Shown in pieces: positions 1-5,900 of a stretch of DNA of 26,231 bases. Below the pieces are notes generated by a model. The model ran no database searches. It saw only the letters and a list, made by a program, of their open reading frames with translations, and was not told where the DNA came from. The stretch is from CAVSUR01 sp052143655 (lineage in GTDB: Bacteria; Actinomycetota; Actinomycetes; Streptosporangiales; Streptosporangiaceae), in contig JBKQSL010000102.1 of the NCBI GenBank assembly GCA_052143655.1, forward strand, positions 1 through 26,231. Reading direction: 5' to 3'. Both the position numbers and the translations under genes were made by a program. Each line of letters starts with the position of its first letter. Position 1 is the first letter of the stretch.

Positions 1-663
1 GCCTTGATCCTGCTGCTTTTCCGCTACGTCCTGGGCGGCGCCATCAAGGTTCCGGGCGGCAGCTACGCTGACTTCCTGGTCCCCGCGGTCTTTATCGAGG
101 CGATGCTGCTCAGCGGGATGTCAACAGCCGTCGGGCTGGCCCTGGACCTCAAGAGCGGGATCATCGACCGTTTCCGGAGCCTGCCGATGGCCCGCTCCGC
201 CGTCCTGGCCGGCCGGACCCTCTCCGACCTGGTCCGCAGCGTGTTCGCCCTGGCCCTCATGATCGTGCTCGGGGCGGGCGCCGGGTTCCGGTTCCACTGC
301 ACCCTCGCCGCCGCGTTCGCCGCCATGGCGCTGGTGATCGCGTTCGGATACGCGTTCTCCTGGGTATACGCCACCATCGGCCTGCTCACCAAAGACCCGG
401 AGGTCACGCAGGGGGTCGCGGTGCTGCCGGTGTTCATCTTGATGTTCATCAGCTCGGCCATCGTGCCGGTCGCCACCATGCCGGGCTGGCTGCAGCCCGT
501 TGCCCGCAACCAGCCGTTCAGCGTCACCGTCAACGCCGTGCGCGCCCTCCTCGAAGGCGGGCCCGTATACCACTGGCTGTGGCAGTCGATCGCATGGTCG
601 GCCGGCATGCTGCTGATCTTCTTCCTAATCGCGGTACACCTCTACCGCAACATCACCTCCTGA
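1..663 (+). CDS. ABC-2 type export permease, DrrB-like (5' end outside window)
   Basis: This is the membrane permease half of an ABC exporter of the daunorubicin-resistance (DrrB) type, which pairs with a separate ATPase to move drugs, lipids or polysaccharides out across the membrane. The frame is open from the first base and ends in TGA at 661-663, so the real start and the usual upstream ATPase gene lie outside. Visible are the family stretch GIIDRFRSLPMARSAVLAGR (about residues 51-70 of the visible part), then several hydrophobic segments (about 78-92, 102-125, 138-155 and 193-213) and a short basic tail ending in LYRNITS. The substrate cannot be deduced. The family call is firm; the specific DrrB label is only the nearest match. 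Confidence 0.85.
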   Translation, partial: ALILLLFRYVLGGAIKVPGGSYADFLVPAVFIEAMLLSGMSTAVGLALDLKSGIIDRFRSLPMARSAVLAGRTLSDLVRSVFALALMIVLGAGAGFRFHCTLAAAFAAMALVIAFGYAFSWVYATIGLLTKDPEVTQGVAVLPVFILMFISSAIVPVATMPGWLQPVARNQPFSVTVNAVRALLEGGPVYHWLWQSIAWSAGMLLIFFLIAVHLYRNITS

Positions 664-850
664 ACACCGGCACCAGACTCCGGCGGGCACAGCGGCACGC
701 CACCACAAGAGCGAAACCCGGCCGGCGCACCTGGCGTGGACGGCCGCCGGCCCGGGGCGGCCCAGGATTCTGGGCGGGGACCGGCGTGCGACCGCGTTCC
801 TCGCGATACTGCCGCGCATCGCACGGCACCTCGACTCGTCCGGGGACCTG

Positions 851-876
851 CACGGTAGGAAGACCTTCCTACCGTG
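851..876. promoter_or_regulatory. 26-bp palindrome, probable VapBC autorepression operator
   Basis: Perfect inverted repeat with 12-base arms (CACGGTAGGAAG and CTTCCTACCGTG) and a 2-base spacer. It lies just upstream of, and overlaps the expected -35 zone of, the promoter in front of the toxin-antitoxin pair. TA systems of this kind are commonly repressed by the antitoxin dimer or the TA complex binding such palindromes. The symmetry is seen; the operator role is inferred. Confidence 0.7.
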
Positions 877-879
877 CGC

Positions 880-885
880 TAGGAT
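880..885 (+). promoter_or_regulatory. -10 box of a probable leaderless promoter for vapBC
   Basis: TAGGAT matches the actinobacterial -10 consensus TANNNT. Its last base is followed by six bases and then the ATG at 892, so a start site about 7 bases downstream falls on the A of the start codon. No Shine-Dalgarno sequence precedes that ATG, which supports a leaderless transcript. No good -35 box is visible; the palindrome occupies that place. Confidence 0.6.
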
Positions 886-891
886 AGCCGC

Positions 892-1179
892 ATGACAGTA
901 CGGAAGCTATCGATCTCGGTACCCGCCGAGGTCGAGGAGACAATCAAGGCCGCAGCAGCCGACGAGGGCAAGCCCGTATCGACCTGGCTCGCCGAAGCCG
1001 CCACTGAGAAGGCGCGCGCCGCGGCCCTGCACGCCGCCGGCCGCGCCGCTGCCCGCGAAATGGTCGCCGAGTATGAGAAGGAGCACGGCCCGCTGCCCGC
1101 CGAATCCCGGCAGCGCGCCCGCCAGTTCCTCACCGAGACCGGGCTGCTCGACGACGAGCCGCGGCGAGCAGCGAGCTGA
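892..1179 (+). CDS. vapB: VapB-type antitoxin, 95 aa
   Basis: Probable antitoxin of a type II toxin-antitoxin pair. It would bind and neutralise the PIN-domain RNase encoded next and repress their shared promoter. The N-terminus (MTVRKLSISVPAEVEETIKAAA, about residues 1-24) fits the beta-strand and first helix of a ribbon-helix-helix DNA-binding fold. KPVSTWLAEAATEKAR (about 27-42) would be the second helix. The C-terminal half is charged and acidic-basic (residues 55-95), as expected for a flexible toxin-binding tail. The TGA stop overlaps the toxin's ATG by one base (TGATG), giving translational coupling. Size and layout are typical. The fold is inferred by pattern, so a related antitoxin class is possible. 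Confidence 0.75.
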   Translation: MTVRKLSISVPAEVEETIKAAAADEGKPVSTWLAEAATEKARAAALHAAGRAAAREMVAEYEKEHGPLPAESRQRARQFLTETGLLDDEPRRAAS

Positions 1180-1559
1180 TGCCCGCGATCGTCTACGACA
1201 CTGGCGCGCTGCTGGCCGCCGAACGCCGCAACCCCGACTTCCTCGCCCTGCACGACGAGCTGACCGCCGCGCGCATCCGGCCACTGGTCCCAGTTGTCGT
1301 CCTCGCCCAGGCCTGGCGCGGCGGACCCCAGCACCAGATCTCCCGGGTACTCAAAGGCTGCGACATCATCCCCAACGACGAGCGCACCGGCCGCGCCGCC
1401 GGAGTCGCCTGCGCAGCCTCGGCAGCCGCTGACGTCGTCGACGCCATCGTCATCGCCACCGCAGTCCGCCACCAGGCCCCCGTCGTCACCAGCGACCCCG
1501 GCGACCTGTCCCGCATCGCCGATGCCATCGGCGTCAAGATCCGGCTCTTCCCAGCCTGA
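1179..1559 (+). CDS. vapC: PIN-domain ribonuclease toxin, VapC-type, 126 aa
   Basis: Probable Mg-dependent endoribonuclease toxin acting on cytoplasmic RNA. The PIN fold is seen in the opening strand PAIVYDTGALLAAERR with the first metal-binding Asp at residue 7, in DVVDAIVIATAV with Asp85 and Asp88, and in VVTSDPGDL with Asp106, the standard last acidic cluster. At the position where many VapC proteins have a conserved Glu (VLAQAWRGG, residues 41-49) this one has Gln. The same VLAQxWRGG pattern is familiar from an actinobacterial PIN subfamily, so it need not mean inactivity. Its start overlaps the antitoxin stop by one base. Full length for the family and apparently intact. Confidence 0.85.
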   Translation: MPAIVYDTGALLAAERRNPDFLALHDELTAARIRPLVPVVVLAQAWRGGPQHQISRVLKGCDIIPNDERTGRAAGVACAASAAADVVDAIVIATAVRHQAPVVTSDPGDLSRIADAIGVKIRLFPA

Positions 1560-1899
1560 CAGGCACTCCGCGAACAAGACCCCGGCCCCCTTGGGCAGCC
1601 CCTCCTCCTGAAACGACGCAGGACCGGCCGTGCAACCGCGATATATCCGGCCGTCAGGTGCCAGGTGATCGTCCCCGGCTCCTGCGCCACCGACACGCCT
1701 CGCCACCCACGGCGACGAGCCCAGCAGCATTATCCGGCGTGTGCCCGTTTCACGGAGAAGTCAAGCTGATGCATCTCAGCGAGCCAGGTGTGACCGGCGC
1801 CGGTCTTGCTAGCACGGCTTCAACTGGGTTCGGGCTGTGCCTGGCACTACGCCGCCGCAGGGCCGATGATTTCCAGCCCGGCGCGACGTCATAAGTGGC
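1560..1899. other. Intergenic stretch without a recognisable gene
   Basis: About 340 bases between vapC and the VOC relic. The only open frame of note is a 78-codon plus-strand frame (1658-1894) whose product resembles nothing I recognise and has no convincing ribosome site. It may be debris from the rearrangements that continue to the right. Confidence 0.4.
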
Positions 1900-2190
1900 A
1901 TGAGCCTTTCACTGAAGAGCATGGACGTCATCACGGCGTTCACTGAGGACCTGGCCGGGACCAGGTCCTTCTACGAGGAGGTCCTCGGCCTGCCGGTGCT
2001 CGGCGAGCACGAGAACGAGCACGGCCCTCCGTCGTGTTCAAGCTCGGGAACGTGATGATCAACCTGGCCCGCGTATCCGCCGGCGCCGACTTCGGCGCGC
2101 TGGCCGTGGCCGCGGGTCCTGGGCCGGGGTGCGGGTCGTCCTCCCCGTGGCCGTGGACGAGTGGGCGCGGCGTGCGCCGAGCGAGCCAGC
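1900..2190 (+). pseudogene. VOC/glyoxalase-family gene, frameshifted and 3'-truncated
   Basis: Broken gene of the vicinal oxygen chelate family (glyoxalase/dioxygenase-like, metal-binding beta-alpha-beta folds). From the ATG at 1900 the frame gives MSLSLKSMDVITAFTEDLAG and then a segment with TRSFYEEVLGLPVLGEH, the typical first VOC module. Near 2020-2032 the homology moves to another frame (VVFKLGNVMINLARVSAGAD, from 2031). Near 2100-2120 it moves to a third (WAGVRVVLPVAVDEW, from 2120), so at least two indels separate parts of one protein. It stops abruptly near 2190, where the tail of an IS982-type transposase begins. The original would have been about 120-130 residues. Not functional. Confidence 0.75.
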
Positions 2191-2254
2191 CAGCCCGTCA
2201 CCCGGTCCCTGATCGCCTACGACCACTGAAGATCATTAGGAATCACTCGTCTAG
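2191..2254 (+). mobile_element. 3' tail of an IS982-family element (left copy)
   Basis: Frame 2191-2229 reads QPVTRSLIAYDH and then TGA, which I recognise as the C-terminal end of actinobacterial IS982-family transposases. It is followed by the terminal repeat region running to the CTAG at 2251-2254. Only about 64 bases of the element survive. It is joined upstream to the VOC relic, so it marks a deletion or recombination breakpoint. The element family is recalled from memory; the match to the copy at 3940-3980 is seen directly. Confidence 0.7.
2210..2250 (+). repeat. Left arm of 41-bp perfect inverted repeat (IS982 tail)
   Basis: These 41 bases are the exact reverse complement of 3940-3980. 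They contain the last codons of the IS982 transposase, its stop codon and the element's right-end inverted repeat. Beyond 2250 the match continues with mismatches for about four more bases. Confidence 0.95.
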
Positions 2255-2319
2255 ACCCGGTGCCCACTCACAAGGACTCGGCGCCTACGAGGAAGACACC
2301 AGGAAAATAGGATGCTGGC

Positions 2320-2709
2320 CTAGCCCGCAACGACGCTGACGTGTTCGGAACCGCTGGAAACTGGGCTCTCACCGGACGTAGATACTCCGGACGTGGCTTG
2401 CCTACCGGCCGTGAGCACAGTGGGGATCGCCTGTTGGCCGCCGACCGGCCGAAGGACAACCAGGACGGCAGTTTGGCGAGACCGCTCGATCAGTTCAACG
2501 GCAGCTTGACGGAGCAAGTCACTGATGCTTTCGCCGCGCTCCTCGGCCAGTTGACGCAAATCCCTGAGGATCTGAGCCTCCAGACGGACTGAGACCATCT
2601 GCTTAAGCGAGCGCCCCTGGACCTCATGGCCGCCTGGCTGCACCTCGCCAACCCCAGCTTGGGCAGCCTCGCGACGCCTCTTCTCGTCCTCGCGGCCGTC
2701 GTTACCCAT
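2320..2709 (-). CDS. Ribbon-helix-helix protein, probable antitoxin of a BrnTA-like pair
   Basis: A 129-residue protein read from the ATG at 2707-2709, which has a strong ribosome site (GGAGGGGG, 4 bases upstream). The first 35 residues are charged and probably disordered. Residues 37-76 (KQMVSVRLEAQILRDLRQLA, then EERGESISDLLRQAAVELIE) have the strand-helix-turn-helix pattern of ribbon-helix-helix DNA-binding proteins. The C-terminus is Ser/Gly/Thr-rich. The start overlaps the stop of the upstream BrnT-like gene by 8 bases, so the order is toxin then antitoxin, as in brnTA operons. Probable role: repressor and neutraliser of that toxin. A longer frame reaches upstream to 2763, but the ribosome site supports 2709. 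Confidence 0.65.
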   Translation of the reverse strand: MGNDGREDEKRRREAAQAGVGEVQPGGHEVQGRSLKQMVSVRLEAQILRDLRQLAEERGESISDLLRQAAVELIERSRQTAVLVVLRPVGGQQAIPTVLTAGRQATSGVSTSGESPVSSGSEHVSVVAG

Positions 2710-3037
2710 GGCGCCCCCTCCAGGTCTGGTGGGTGATAGCTTCCCACTGCCTGACCTCGGCAATCTTGGCGTTCCACCCTGTCACCGGCCGCAACCAGTC
2801 GCCCCGCTTCGGGGACCTGTCAAACAGCAAGGTCCACAAGATATCCCAGGAGGCGTTGGGGCCAGTGATGACGAACTCAGCCCATACAGGGCTCAGTTTG
2901 ATCTCTACGGGACGTTCCTGCAATACCTCTTCGATCACTTCTTCATCCACGCCGTGACGCACGCAATGGACGTAGTTGCCCTCCTCGTCATCGGGCTCAT
3001 CCCAGTCGATCGCTTCCCACTCGTAGGGATCGAACAC
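2702..3037 (-). CDS. BrnT-like putative ribonuclease toxin, 111 aa
   Basis: Probable toxin of a type II TA pair. BrnT toxins are small RelE-fold RNases. The features are an acidic N-terminus (MFDPYEWEAIDWDEPDDEEG), a central VHCVRHGVDEEVIEEVL (residues 23-39) resembling the RHGVxxEEVEEVL signature of BrnT and related proteins, and a later RPVTGWNAKIAEVRQWE that matches the RPVTxRxMTxAERRxY region by position. It starts with GTG at 3037 behind GAGGG and ends inside the antitoxin start. Similarity is by motif only. DUF4258-like or another small RelE-superfamily protein is the alternative. The DNA here is visibly lower in GC than the flanks (2881-2940 is about 50%), which suggests acquisition. 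Confidence 0.55.
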   Translation of the reverse strand: MFDPYEWEAIDWDEPDDEEGNYVHCVRHGVDEEVIEEVLQERPVEIKLSPVWAEFVITGPNASWDILWTLLFDRSPKRGDWLRPVTGWNAKIAEVRQWEAITHQTWRGRHG

Positions 3038-3058
3038 CTTGCCCTCGCCACTGCCTCG

Positions 3059-3556
3059 TCAGCCGGGTAGGGGGCCAGGCAGTGCGGCCGGGCCGCTTCC
3101 TGCCGGCGGAGGTGCAGAAGCTGTTGGAACTACCTGCACGGCACGGAATCGCCAACGGCTCACTTCCGTGCCGTCGATCTCGAGGACCGCTGAGTAGTCT
3201 CCGGACCTTTGAAGCACAAAGCCGTTCACCATCACAGCTATCGGGACCAGGGAGTAATCGCCGGTGCGCATGTCAGGAGCGGTACCGGTCTGGAACTGCC
3301 CTTCGAGCCGGTTCGGGCTCGTCTGGCCGTCCGCGTCCTCGAAGGAGATGGCGAACGTGTGCCGCTGGTGGTGCGCACGCCATGGAACATGCAGCACGAC
3401 ACATACCGCGAAGTTGTGGACCATCGGGAAGGAAGGGAAGTTCAGGCGGCTCCAGAATCCGCCGTTCACATACAGCTTGCCGCTCTCGACGACCGCGTGG
3501 TCAGCAGTGAAGAAGGCCTCAGCGTGGAGGTCCGCAGCTACTGGCTGCTCTGTCAT
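3059..3556 (-). CDS. DUF6941-like protein, 165 aa
   Basis: Protein of unknown function resembling the DUF6941 family of bacteria and phages. The pattern is ADHAVVESGKLYVNGGFWSR (residues 18-37, the A-x-x-x-x-GKLxxxGGxW opening), then FPMVHNFAVCVVLHVPW, RHTFAISFEDADGQ and a C-terminal strand series ending DGTEVSRWRFRAVQVV. It reads as an all-beta soluble domain of about 140 residues followed by a Pro/Gly/Ala-rich tail. It has no signal peptide or membrane segment. It lies 21 bases upstream of the BrnT-like gene on the same strand, so the three genes may be one operon. It sits inside the lower-GC island (3421-3480 about 58% GC). Family name from memory, moderate confidence; function not known. 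Confidence 0.6.
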   Translation of the reverse strand: MTEQPVAADLHAEAFFTADHAVVESGKLYVNGGFWSRLNFPSFPMVHNFAVCVVLHVPWRAHHQRHTFAISFEDADGQTSPNRLEGQFQTGTAPDMRTGDYSLVPIAVMVNGFVLQRSGDYSAVLEIDGTEVSRWRFRAVQVVPTASAPPPAGSGPAALPGPLPG

Positions 3557-3562
3557 ACGACT

Positions 3563-3568
3563 AGCATA
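3563..3568 (-). promoter_or_regulatory. -10 box of a possible leaderless promoter
   Basis: On the minus strand TATGCT (TANNNT) ends six bases before the ATG at 3554-3556, so transcription would start at or next to the start codon. No ribosome site is visible upstream of this ATG. The geometry is the same as for the vapB promoter at 880-885. Confidence 0.45.
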
Positions 3569-3935
3569 GCATCTGTATTACAGCGATGCGGAGCTTGCAT
3601 GCGGGTGCCCGACTGCTGCCAAACCTGTATCTACAGTAGCTACCAACGCGGGACAACCGTTCTGGAGGATGAGCCCAGCAGACGGCCGTTGCTGGACGAT
3701 CCTGGACGGTCTGCCCACTGCTACGGATCAGAAGGTTTTGACACGGACAGATGCCGACCAGGACGAGCGTGACCGCCCGTGGCGCGTGCCCGATGCGTGC
3801 CCGTCAGGAAGGCACGCAGGAGACTGTTACGGTCACTCGCGGACAGGTCGGATGATCCGTCCACCTGGGCGAGTACAGGTCGTGCCAATCGCCGAAGAAG
3901 TCTGATAAGGAAGAGGTCAGAGGTTCCAACTCCAC
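3569..3935. other. Gene-free stretch inside the IS-bounded island
   Basis: About 365 bases with no frame that resembles a known protein or has a plausible ribosome site. The short plus-strand frames here are Arg/Asp-rich without recognisable motifs. It is probably the upstream regulatory part of the three-gene minus-strand cluster plus decayed DNA next to the IS end. Confidence 0.4.
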
Positions 3936-3939
3936 CTAT

Positions 3940-3980
3940 ACGAGTGATTCCTAATGATCTTCAGTGGTCGTAGGCGATCA
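3940..3980 (-). repeat. Right arm of 41-bp perfect inverted repeat (IS982 tail)
   Basis: Exact reverse complement of 2210-2250. Both arms are IS982 3' ends facing each other across the island 2255-3939. Confidence 0.95.
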
Positions 3981-4008
3981 CGGACGAGCAATTGTCAAGA
4001 CCTGTGGA

Positions 4009-4413
4009 TCATGTCTTAGGGTGGGGGTCGGTGAGGTCAGCGAAGAAGCCCCTGAACCAGCGCGAATGCGAGGCGCAGTAGCCGTAATTCGCCCAGCCGG
4101 CCATGTCTGAGCGCCGGACCGCCGGACGGGACCGGGCACATTCCACCGGGGTGGAACCGGCGATCCACACGTCATCGAGCCAGCAGTCGCTGTCCGCGGC
4201 CAGGTCCCGGATGACCTGCCTGATCAGCGGCAGGGCGGCGCGCAGCCGCTTGCTGCAGCCGGGCTGGCTCGGCAGGTACGGAATGCAGCCGCGCAGGTGG
4301 CAGATGGCGAAACGGATCCACCGGTGCTCGCTGCGAAAGCCCGGCAGCGCCTGCGCGGCCGCCAGGCAGACCAGCTCGGCCTGGCTCAGCCGGACCGGAT
4401 GGTAGCGACACAC
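4009..4413 (-). pseudogene. IS982-family transposase, truncated and catalytically dead
   Basis: N-terminal remnant of a DDE transposase, 134 codons from a GTG at 4411-4413. Recognisable family blocks are LSQAELVCLAAAQALPGFRS, RWIRFAICHLRGCIPYLPSQ, DDVWIAGSTPVECARSR and GWANYGYCASHSRWF. In IS982 proteins the third block normally reads V-D-S-T-P-V-E-C, where Asp is the first catalytic residue. Here it is Gly (IAGSTPVEC), so the enzyme is inactive apart from the truncation. After SRWFRGFF the sequence diverges and stops (DPHPKT, then TAG at 4009-4011). The next two-thirds of the protein is absent, and the first 40 or so residues usual in the family also seem to be missing. Clearly a relic. Confidence 0.8.
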
Positions 4414-4438
4414 CCATGATCAATAAGGAATCGCTCGT

Positions 4439-5809
4439 CTAGAGGCCGAGGCGGCGGGACAGGTCGGAGGCCAGGACGGCGTGCGGGTCGATCCGGGCGC
4501 GCAGCTTGCGGAACTCCTCCAGCCGCGGGTACATCCCGGCCAGCACTTCGGGCCGCACCCGGGAGTCCTTGGCCAGGTACACCCGGCCGCCGGCCTCCAG
4601 CACGAGCGTGTCCAGCCGGTCCAGCAGCCCGGCCAGGCCCGGCGTGGCCGCGGGGAAGTCCAGGGCCAGCGTCCAGCCCGGCAGCGGGAACGACAGCAGG
4701 CCCGGATCGCCGGGGCCGAACCGCTTGAGCACGGTCACGAACGACGGGGCGCGGGCCGCGCCGATCTGCTCCAGGGAGCGGCGGACGACCTCGTCGGCAC
4801 CGAACGGCACGGCGTACTGGTACTGGCGGAAGCCAGCCGGCCCGTACACCCGGTTCCAGTTCCTGATGCCGTCCAGCGGGTGGAAGAAGGCCCCGATGGA
4901 CTGGATCTCGCCTTCCCGCCGCCGCGGCGCCTTCCGGTACCAGGCCTCGTTGGCCAGCGCGATCGTGTGCCGGTTGAGCAGGCCGCGGGGGAAGACCGGC
5001 GGCGCGCCGAGCAGCGCGCCCGGCGCGAACGCCAGCGGGTTCGCCCTGGCCTTCGGCGGCAGGTCGCTGACCTGCGCGAAATCACCGCTGGTGATGACCG
5101 ACCGGCCCAGGCCGCCGCCGCGGGCCAGGCAGTCGGTCCAGGCGACGGTGTAGCCGTACTTCTCGTCGGTGGCCGACAGGCAGGCCATCGTCTCGTCCAC
5201 GTCCGCGGTGCGCACCGTGTCCACCATGACCCGCGCGGACGGCACCCGCCGCAGCTGGACGGCCGCGCGCACGATGATGCCGGTCAGCCCCATCCCGCCA
5301 GCAGTGGCCCAGAACAGCTCCGGGTCGGACTCCGGGCTGACCCGGCGCAGCTCCCCGCCGGGCAGCAGCAGGTCCAGCCAGGGCACGTGCCGGGCAAAGC
5401 TGCCGGCCACGTGATGGTTCTTGCCGTGCACGTCCGCGGCGATCGCGCCGCCCACGGTCACCTGCCGGGTGCCGGGCGAGACGGGCACGAACCAGCCGCG
5501 GGGCAGCCCCGCCACCATCAGCCGCTCCAGGCTGACCCCGGTCTCGCAGGTGACCAGGCCGGTCTCGGTGTCGAACTCGGTGATCAGGTCCAGCGCGGTG
5601 GTGCCGATGACCAGGCCGCCGCCGTTCTGCGCCGCGTTGTTGTAGCTGCGGCCCAGGCCCCGGGCGATCACGCCGCGGGCGGGCGCGGCGGCCAGCAGCC
5701 CGGCCAGTGCCGCCGGGTCGGCCGGCTCGGCAAGCTCGGCCGTGGACGGCTCGACCCGCCCCCAGCCAGTCAGCTCCGCGCTGCGCGTCGCGAGCCTCGT
5801 GTCAGCCAT
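4439..5809 (-). CDS. dprE1: Decaprenylphosphoryl-beta-D-ribose 2'-oxidase (DprE1)
   Basis: FAD-dependent oxidoreductase of 456 aa (M. tuberculosis DprE1 is 461). With DprE2 it epimerises polyprenyl-phospho-ribose to polyprenyl-phospho-arabinose, the arabinosyl donor for cell-wall arabinan, on the periplasmic face of the membrane. The FAD-binding (VAO/PCMH) part includes RGLGRSYNNAAQNGGG (residues 50-65) and VTVGGAIAADVHGKNHH (118-133), with His128 matching M. tuberculosis His132. The C-terminal substrate domain has LKRFGPG and PGWTLALDFP (377-386), and Lys414 in YLAKDSR matches catalytic Lys418. Ala382 occupies the position of M. tuberculosis Cys387, the benzothiazinone target. The ATG at 5809 follows AGGAGGG at good spacing. 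The TAG stop lies in the terminal region of the neighbouring IS relic. No dprE2 is next to it. Confidence 0.9.
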   Translation of the reverse strand: MADTRLATRSAELTGWGRVEPSTAELAEPADPAALAGLLAAAPARGVIARGLGRSYNNAAQNGGGLVIGTTALDLITEFDTETGLVTCETGVSLERLMVAGLPRGWFVPVSPGTRQVTVGGAIAADVHGKNHHVAGSFARHVPWLDLLLPGGELRRVSPESDPELFWATAGGMGLTGIIVRAAVQLRRVPSARVMVDTVRTADVDETMACLSATDEKYGYTVAWTDCLARGGGLGRSVITSGDFAQVSDLPPKARANPLAFAPGALLGAPPVFPRGLLNRHTIALANEAWYRKAPRRREGEIQSIGAFFHPLDGIRNWNRVYGPAGFRQYQYAVPFGADEVVRRSLEQIGAARAPSFVTVLKRFGPGDPGLLSFPLPGWTLALDFPAATPGLAGLLDRLDTLVLEAGGRVYLAKDSRVRPEVLAGMYPRLEEFRKLRARIDPHAVLASDLSRRLGL

Positions 5810-5900
5810 TCGCCCGCCCTCCTGAGGATTCCCGGGCCATTCTGGCGCGCGGTCAGGCCGGCGTCCCGGATTGCCGGCCAGCGCGCGGGTGTGATTCCGG

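Larger units (their letters stand above)
3936..4441 (-). mobile_element. Internally deleted IS982-family element (right copy)
   Basis: A dead IS derivative of about 500 bp on the minus strand. Its left end at 4416-4441 (ACGAGCGATTCCT inside) and right end at 3936-3964 (ACGAGTGATTCCT) are imperfect inverted repeats. Inside are the N-terminal part of the transposase (4413-4009) and only its last few codons (3980-3962). The middle of the gene is missing, with unrelated sequence at the junction 3981-4008. No clear target-site duplication is visible, which fits later rearrangement. It keeps both ends, so a related transposase acting in trans could in principle still recognise it, like a MITE. Confidence 0.7.

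Noticed and set aside
879..1730. Minus-strand frame of 283 codons opposite vapBC
   Set aside because: Shadow of the TA genes; the product is low-complexity without motifs, while the plus-strand genes have clear folds.
3925..3945. tRNA-like TTCCAAC loop near the right end of the island, as a possible integration site
   Set aside because: The flanking bases cannot form the five-pair T-arm stem, and no acceptor or anticodon arm is present.
2210..3980. Classical composite transposon with two functional IS982 copies
   Set aside because: The left copy is only about 64 bases and the right copy lacks most of the transposase and a catalytic Asp, so neither can be autonomous. The inward-facing right ends fit rearrangement better.
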